In this document: positions 5,245 through 7,693 of the stretch, one piece after another
Position numbering within the stretch: position 1 is the first letter of the stretch
How the letters are laid out: each line of letters starts with the position of its first letter
Source: Bacteroidales bacterium
GTDB lineage: Bacteria > Bacteroidota > Bacteroidia > Bacteroidales > UBA7960
Reading direction: 5' to 3'
NCBI GenBank assembly: GCA_007132865.1
Contig: SLNU01000155.1
Location: 1 to 7,693 of the forward strand
DNA: 7,693 nucleotides
Notes under the pieces: generated by a model
What the model saw: only the letters and a program-made list of their open reading frames with translations
Databases searched by the model: none
What the model was told of the DNA's origin: nothing
Made by a program: the position numbers and the translations under genes

Positions 5245-7685
5245 GGCGAATATGTTGTGGGTTCCCCAGGGGTACTGAAGAACCATTTACCGAAGAAGAA
5301 ACAGGCGCAAGCCAGAAGGTAGCTGCCGAATGCCACCAGCATGACGATCCGGAATCCCGACTCCACAGCGATCAGGGTTGCCAGGGATGTGCTGATTACC
5401 GACAGGCAACCGTTGATGCCCCATGCCCATGGGATCTGGGTATGATCGTATGCGGCCAGAAAACGGATTCCGAGCGGAAACATCATGCCCATAAAAAAGG
5501 CTGGTATGGCTATGGTGACAAGGCTCAGCAAGGTTTTCACGAACAATGGAACGTGGAGGGTTTCGCGGATCAGCGGTGTCAGAAGCAGCGTATATACAAG
5601 AAGTATGCCCGCCACGACCAGAGCGACCCTTTGTATGGATGCCTGTGGAATCTTGATACGTCCAGAGGCCAGGCTTCCGGCACCACTGGCAATCAGCATC
5701 GTACTGATTACAGCAGAAAGGGCATATACCGGGTGGCCCAAATAGAGCACAAACCGTTGTATCAGTATGATCTCCGCAAACATATATCCCAGTCCCAAAG
5801 CCCCGAAATACAGCAGGGTGCCGCTTTTTCGGCGGGGGCTTCGCCTGAGTCGCAGCAAGGGCAGTATGATCAGCAACAATGCAAGCAGAAAACTTTGCAC
5901 AAGGGTAACCATCACGATAAGGTACCCCAGTTCGAGGAAAGGCACATTGTCCTGTCCAAAGGTTTCGCTCAGGCGTGGGAGGTGTTTCAGGCGCAAAAAC
6001 TGCGAAAAATATGGCCGGTCATCCGTTGCCGGGTCGATCACAAAGCCATAGTCCCTCTCCAATCCGCTGGTCCCCTCCATAATCAGGTCGAGGTACGTCA
6101 GCAAGGATGCTTCCTCGATCATGTTGAAACGGGTCCTTTCCCCTTCCTGTATGTCCGGAAGCAAGGCAGGATCGAAATACATCCGCTCTCCGAAGGACCT
6201 GGTCCGCGCGACCTCCTGCTCGGTGAGCGCTTGTTTTTTCAGCACAAACGTGATGGTCCCCCATGACCGTAGGGCTGCAATGTGGTCTGACGGATGAGCA
6301 ATCCCGTTCTGCCTGGCGGTTTCCACCAATGTGGCCATAAGTTTCAGTGTAGTCCTTGCAGGATAGTCGACCCATGAGGAAACGGCGATCACGCCCCCGG
6401 GCGACAGGGCTTCCCACATCAGCTGGAAGGCCTCCTTCGTAAGCGAATAATCTTCCCGCAAGGCATTCAGTCCGGCAGTGCCCCCAAAGGACTCCAGCAG
6501 CGGAAGGGCAATCATGTCGTATTCTCCGGGCGGAACGTTTGCCAGGAAATTCCGGACCTGCATATTCTGCGCATTTAGCCGGTCCTGGTGCATCAGGTTT
6601 CCGGAAGCCTCTGCGTAGCGGGTCTGCATCAGGCGGAACACGCCGCCATTCTCAAATACGGCATCCACCCTCCTGGCCCCTGACAGCAGAGCCTGTGACA
6701 CGGCTGAACCCGGACCGGGCCTCAATATCAGTACCTTTTCCCGGTCTGCCATCACATAAGGCAGGGCCATGGTGGTATGGTCAAGAATGTGGCTGCTGGC
6801 ATCCGGGTCATGCCGGGGAATTACCCCGTACATATCCCCGTTTACAAACACCTGCTTTTTCACCGGGATGGCTCCTGTGTATGCCAGGCTAAGGGCAGGG
6901 GCATACCTGAGCGCGGGACCCTGCACGACCTTGATATGACCCTGTATGTCCGGCTCGCTGTATACGATGCTGGTTTCCGGCAGGTTCAGGGTGCGGGAAA
7001 GGCCCTTGTATTCGGATAATGTCAGACTGCCCGGCTGTTTTAGCATGAACAGGGAGGTTACAACCGCAAGGATGTTGAAAGCAATCAGGCCGTAGCGTGA
7101 TCCAGGCCGCATGCTGAGGAGTCCGCCACCCACCGAAAGCAGTCCGATCAGGGGAGGGGCATGCAGGGGGTGAATGGCCCCGGATAGGACCAGGATCAGC
7201 AATCCCCCGACTCCCGATCCCAGCAAATTTGAGAAATAATACGTCCCGATCGAACGGGCATGCTGTATGAAAACAATGCCAATGGCCAGGGCCCCGAAGA
7301 AAAAGGGCAGGAAAAAGAGCAGGTAATTTGCAGCCAGAATAGGGAATTGTGACCGGTCAGAGAACAACAGGTACACATCAAAGCGAAACATTTCCAGGCG
7401 GGCGGCCTGGAATACCAACATCATCAACAGACCGCTGAGGGTCATCAGTGCGGGTACCAGCCAGGGAGACCAGTGAAGTAGTTTTTTTCGCGCCAGCGCC
7501 AGCAGGGTCCCGCTAGCCCCGAATCCCAGCATGGCCACCGAGATGATCATGTAGGCAAAGTGGTGCCACTGAACCATCGAGATCAGCTGCATCAGGGCCA
7601 ACTGAAAGGCAATAATGGCCGCAGAATGCAGTCCGATACCCGTGATCAGACGTTTTTCCATACCCGTATTCGGGTGTTTTTCCAT
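5241..7685 (-). CDS. Membrane protein with spermidine-synthase-like domain between two membrane modules
   Basis: The product has 814 residues. A first membrane module (about 12-215, some six hydrophobic segments) is followed by a soluble domain (about 235-570) and a second membrane module (about 583-800). The middle domain has the Rossmann outline of spermidine-synthase-like methyltransferases: VLILRPGPGSAVSQAL (318-333), YDMIALPLLESFGG (389-402), YSLTKEAFQLMWEALSPGGVIAVSSW (413-438), then DPATDDRPYF (551-560). The last two match an uncharacterised membrane SpeE-like family. The SAM site is atypical: GGGDGG is replaced by RPGPGS, and the acidic residue after strand 2 seems shifted (VFENGG, 343-348). 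The aspartate expected after strand 4 in true aminopropyltransferases is not found, so spermidine synthesis is unlikely; the function is unknown. Both membrane modules resemble each other. The frame stays open to the right edge. The ATG at 7685 is the first in the window, 7661 is an alternative, and an earlier start outside is possible. Its stop overlaps the next gene as ATGA. Confidence 0.85.
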   Translation of the reverse strand: MEKHPNTGMEKRLITGIGLHSAAIIAFQLALMQLISMVQWHHFAYMIISVAMLGFGASGTLLALARKKLLHWSPWLVPALMTLSGLLMMLVFQAARLEMFRFDVYLLFSDRSQFPILAANYLLFFLPFFFGALAIGIVFIQHARSIGTYYFSNLLGSGVGGLLILVLSGAIHPLHAPPLIGLLSVGGGLLSMRPGSRYGLIAFNILAVVTSLFMLKQPGSLTLSEYKGLSRTLNLPETSIVYSEPDIQGHIKVVQGPALRYAPALSLAYTGAIPVKKQVFVNGDMYGVIPRHDPDASSHILDHTTMALPYVMADREKVLILRPGPGSAVSQALLSGARRVDAVFENGGVFRLMQTRYAEASGNLMHQDRLNAQNMQVRNFLANVPPGEYDMIALPLLESFGGTAGLNALREDYSLTKEAFQLMWEALSPGGVIAVSSWVDYPARTTLKLMATLVETARQNGIAHPSDHIAALRSWGTITFVLKKQALTEQEVARTRSFGERMYFDPALLPDIQEGERTRFNMIEEASLLTYLDLIMEGTSGLERDYGFVIDPATDDRPYFSQFLRLKHLPRLSETFGQDNVPFLELGYLIVMVTLVQSFLLALLLIILPLLRLRRSPRRKSGTLLYFGALGLGYMFAEIILIQRFVLYLGHPVYALSAVISTMLIASGAGSLASGRIKIPQASIQRVALVVAGILLVYTLLLTPLIRETLHVPLFVKTLLSLVTIAIPAFFMGMMFPLGIRFLAAYDHTQIPWAWGINGCLSVISTSLATLIAVESGFRIVMLVAFGSYLLACACFFFGKWFFSTPGEPTTYSP

Positions 7686-7688
7686 ACC
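7652..7688 (-). repeat. 13-bp direct repeat duplicating the start codon context
   Basis: GTTTTTCCATACC lies at 7652-7664 and 7676-7688 (read on the minus strand as GGTATGGAAAAAC), 24 bp apart. Each copy contains an in-frame ATG, so the predicted protein begins MEKHPNTGMEKRLITG, an eight-residue repeat of the form MEKxxxTG. Between them, ACCCG and CGGGT (7662-7666 and 7671-7675) can form a small hairpin. Two alternative starts with the same flanks result. Confidence 0.6.
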
Positions 7689-7693
7689 TGGAA

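Noticed and set aside
5245..5286. Upstream ATG (5286) as the methyltransferase start
   Set aside because: The extra 14 residues do not resemble the family N-terminus and would deepen the overlap with the membrane gene; the ATGA start at 5244 is more natural.
5223..6266. Open frame of 347 codons on the plus strand opposite the large membrane gene
   Set aside because: Its translation is rich in Gln, His, Cys and Lys and matches no family known to me, as expected for the complement of a hydrophobic membrane-protein gene.

Overview
The window most likely comes from a member of the Bacteroidota with moderately high GC for that phylum. This is inferred from three things: the stand-alone proline dehydrogenase and the tandem universal stress protein read like the forms usual in that phylum, start codons lack clear Shine-Dalgarno sequences, and one intergenic region carries a match to the Bacteroidota -7 promoter element TAnnTTTG. 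No rRNA, tRNA, CRISPR array, transposase or phage gene was seen. No gap between genes exceeds about 145 bases.

The left two thirds reads rightward (+). It starts with the 3' part of a YhcC-type radical SAM gene (to 404). A structured 142-base gap follows, with two sets of direct repeats, a long-range inverted repeat and a candidate promoter. Next comes an AbgT-family transporter (547-2100), then a 144-base gap with a possible terminator. After it lie a tandem-domain universal stress protein (2245-3165) and a proline dehydrogenase (3146-4330). The last two overlap by 20 bases, and a strong hairpin inside the end of the stress gene sits just before the dehydrogenase start, so they are probably one translationally coupled unit.

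The right third reads leftward (-). A large membrane protein (5241-7685) has a spermidine-synthase-like domain between two membrane modules that look like copies of each other. It is followed by a SpoU/TrmH-type RNA methyltransferase (4414-5244) whose start overlaps the membrane gene's stop as ATGA. The two strands converge at 4331-4413, where short GC-rich repeats run into the last codons of the methyltransferase.

The + strand genes suggest amino-acid or peptide-like substrate uptake and proline oxidation combined with stress sensing, but the window does not prove a shared pathway. No clearly new defence or mobile system was found. The best leads are the hairpin before the proline dehydrogenase, the duplicated membrane architecture with an atypical SAM site, and the repeat-rich leader of the transporter.
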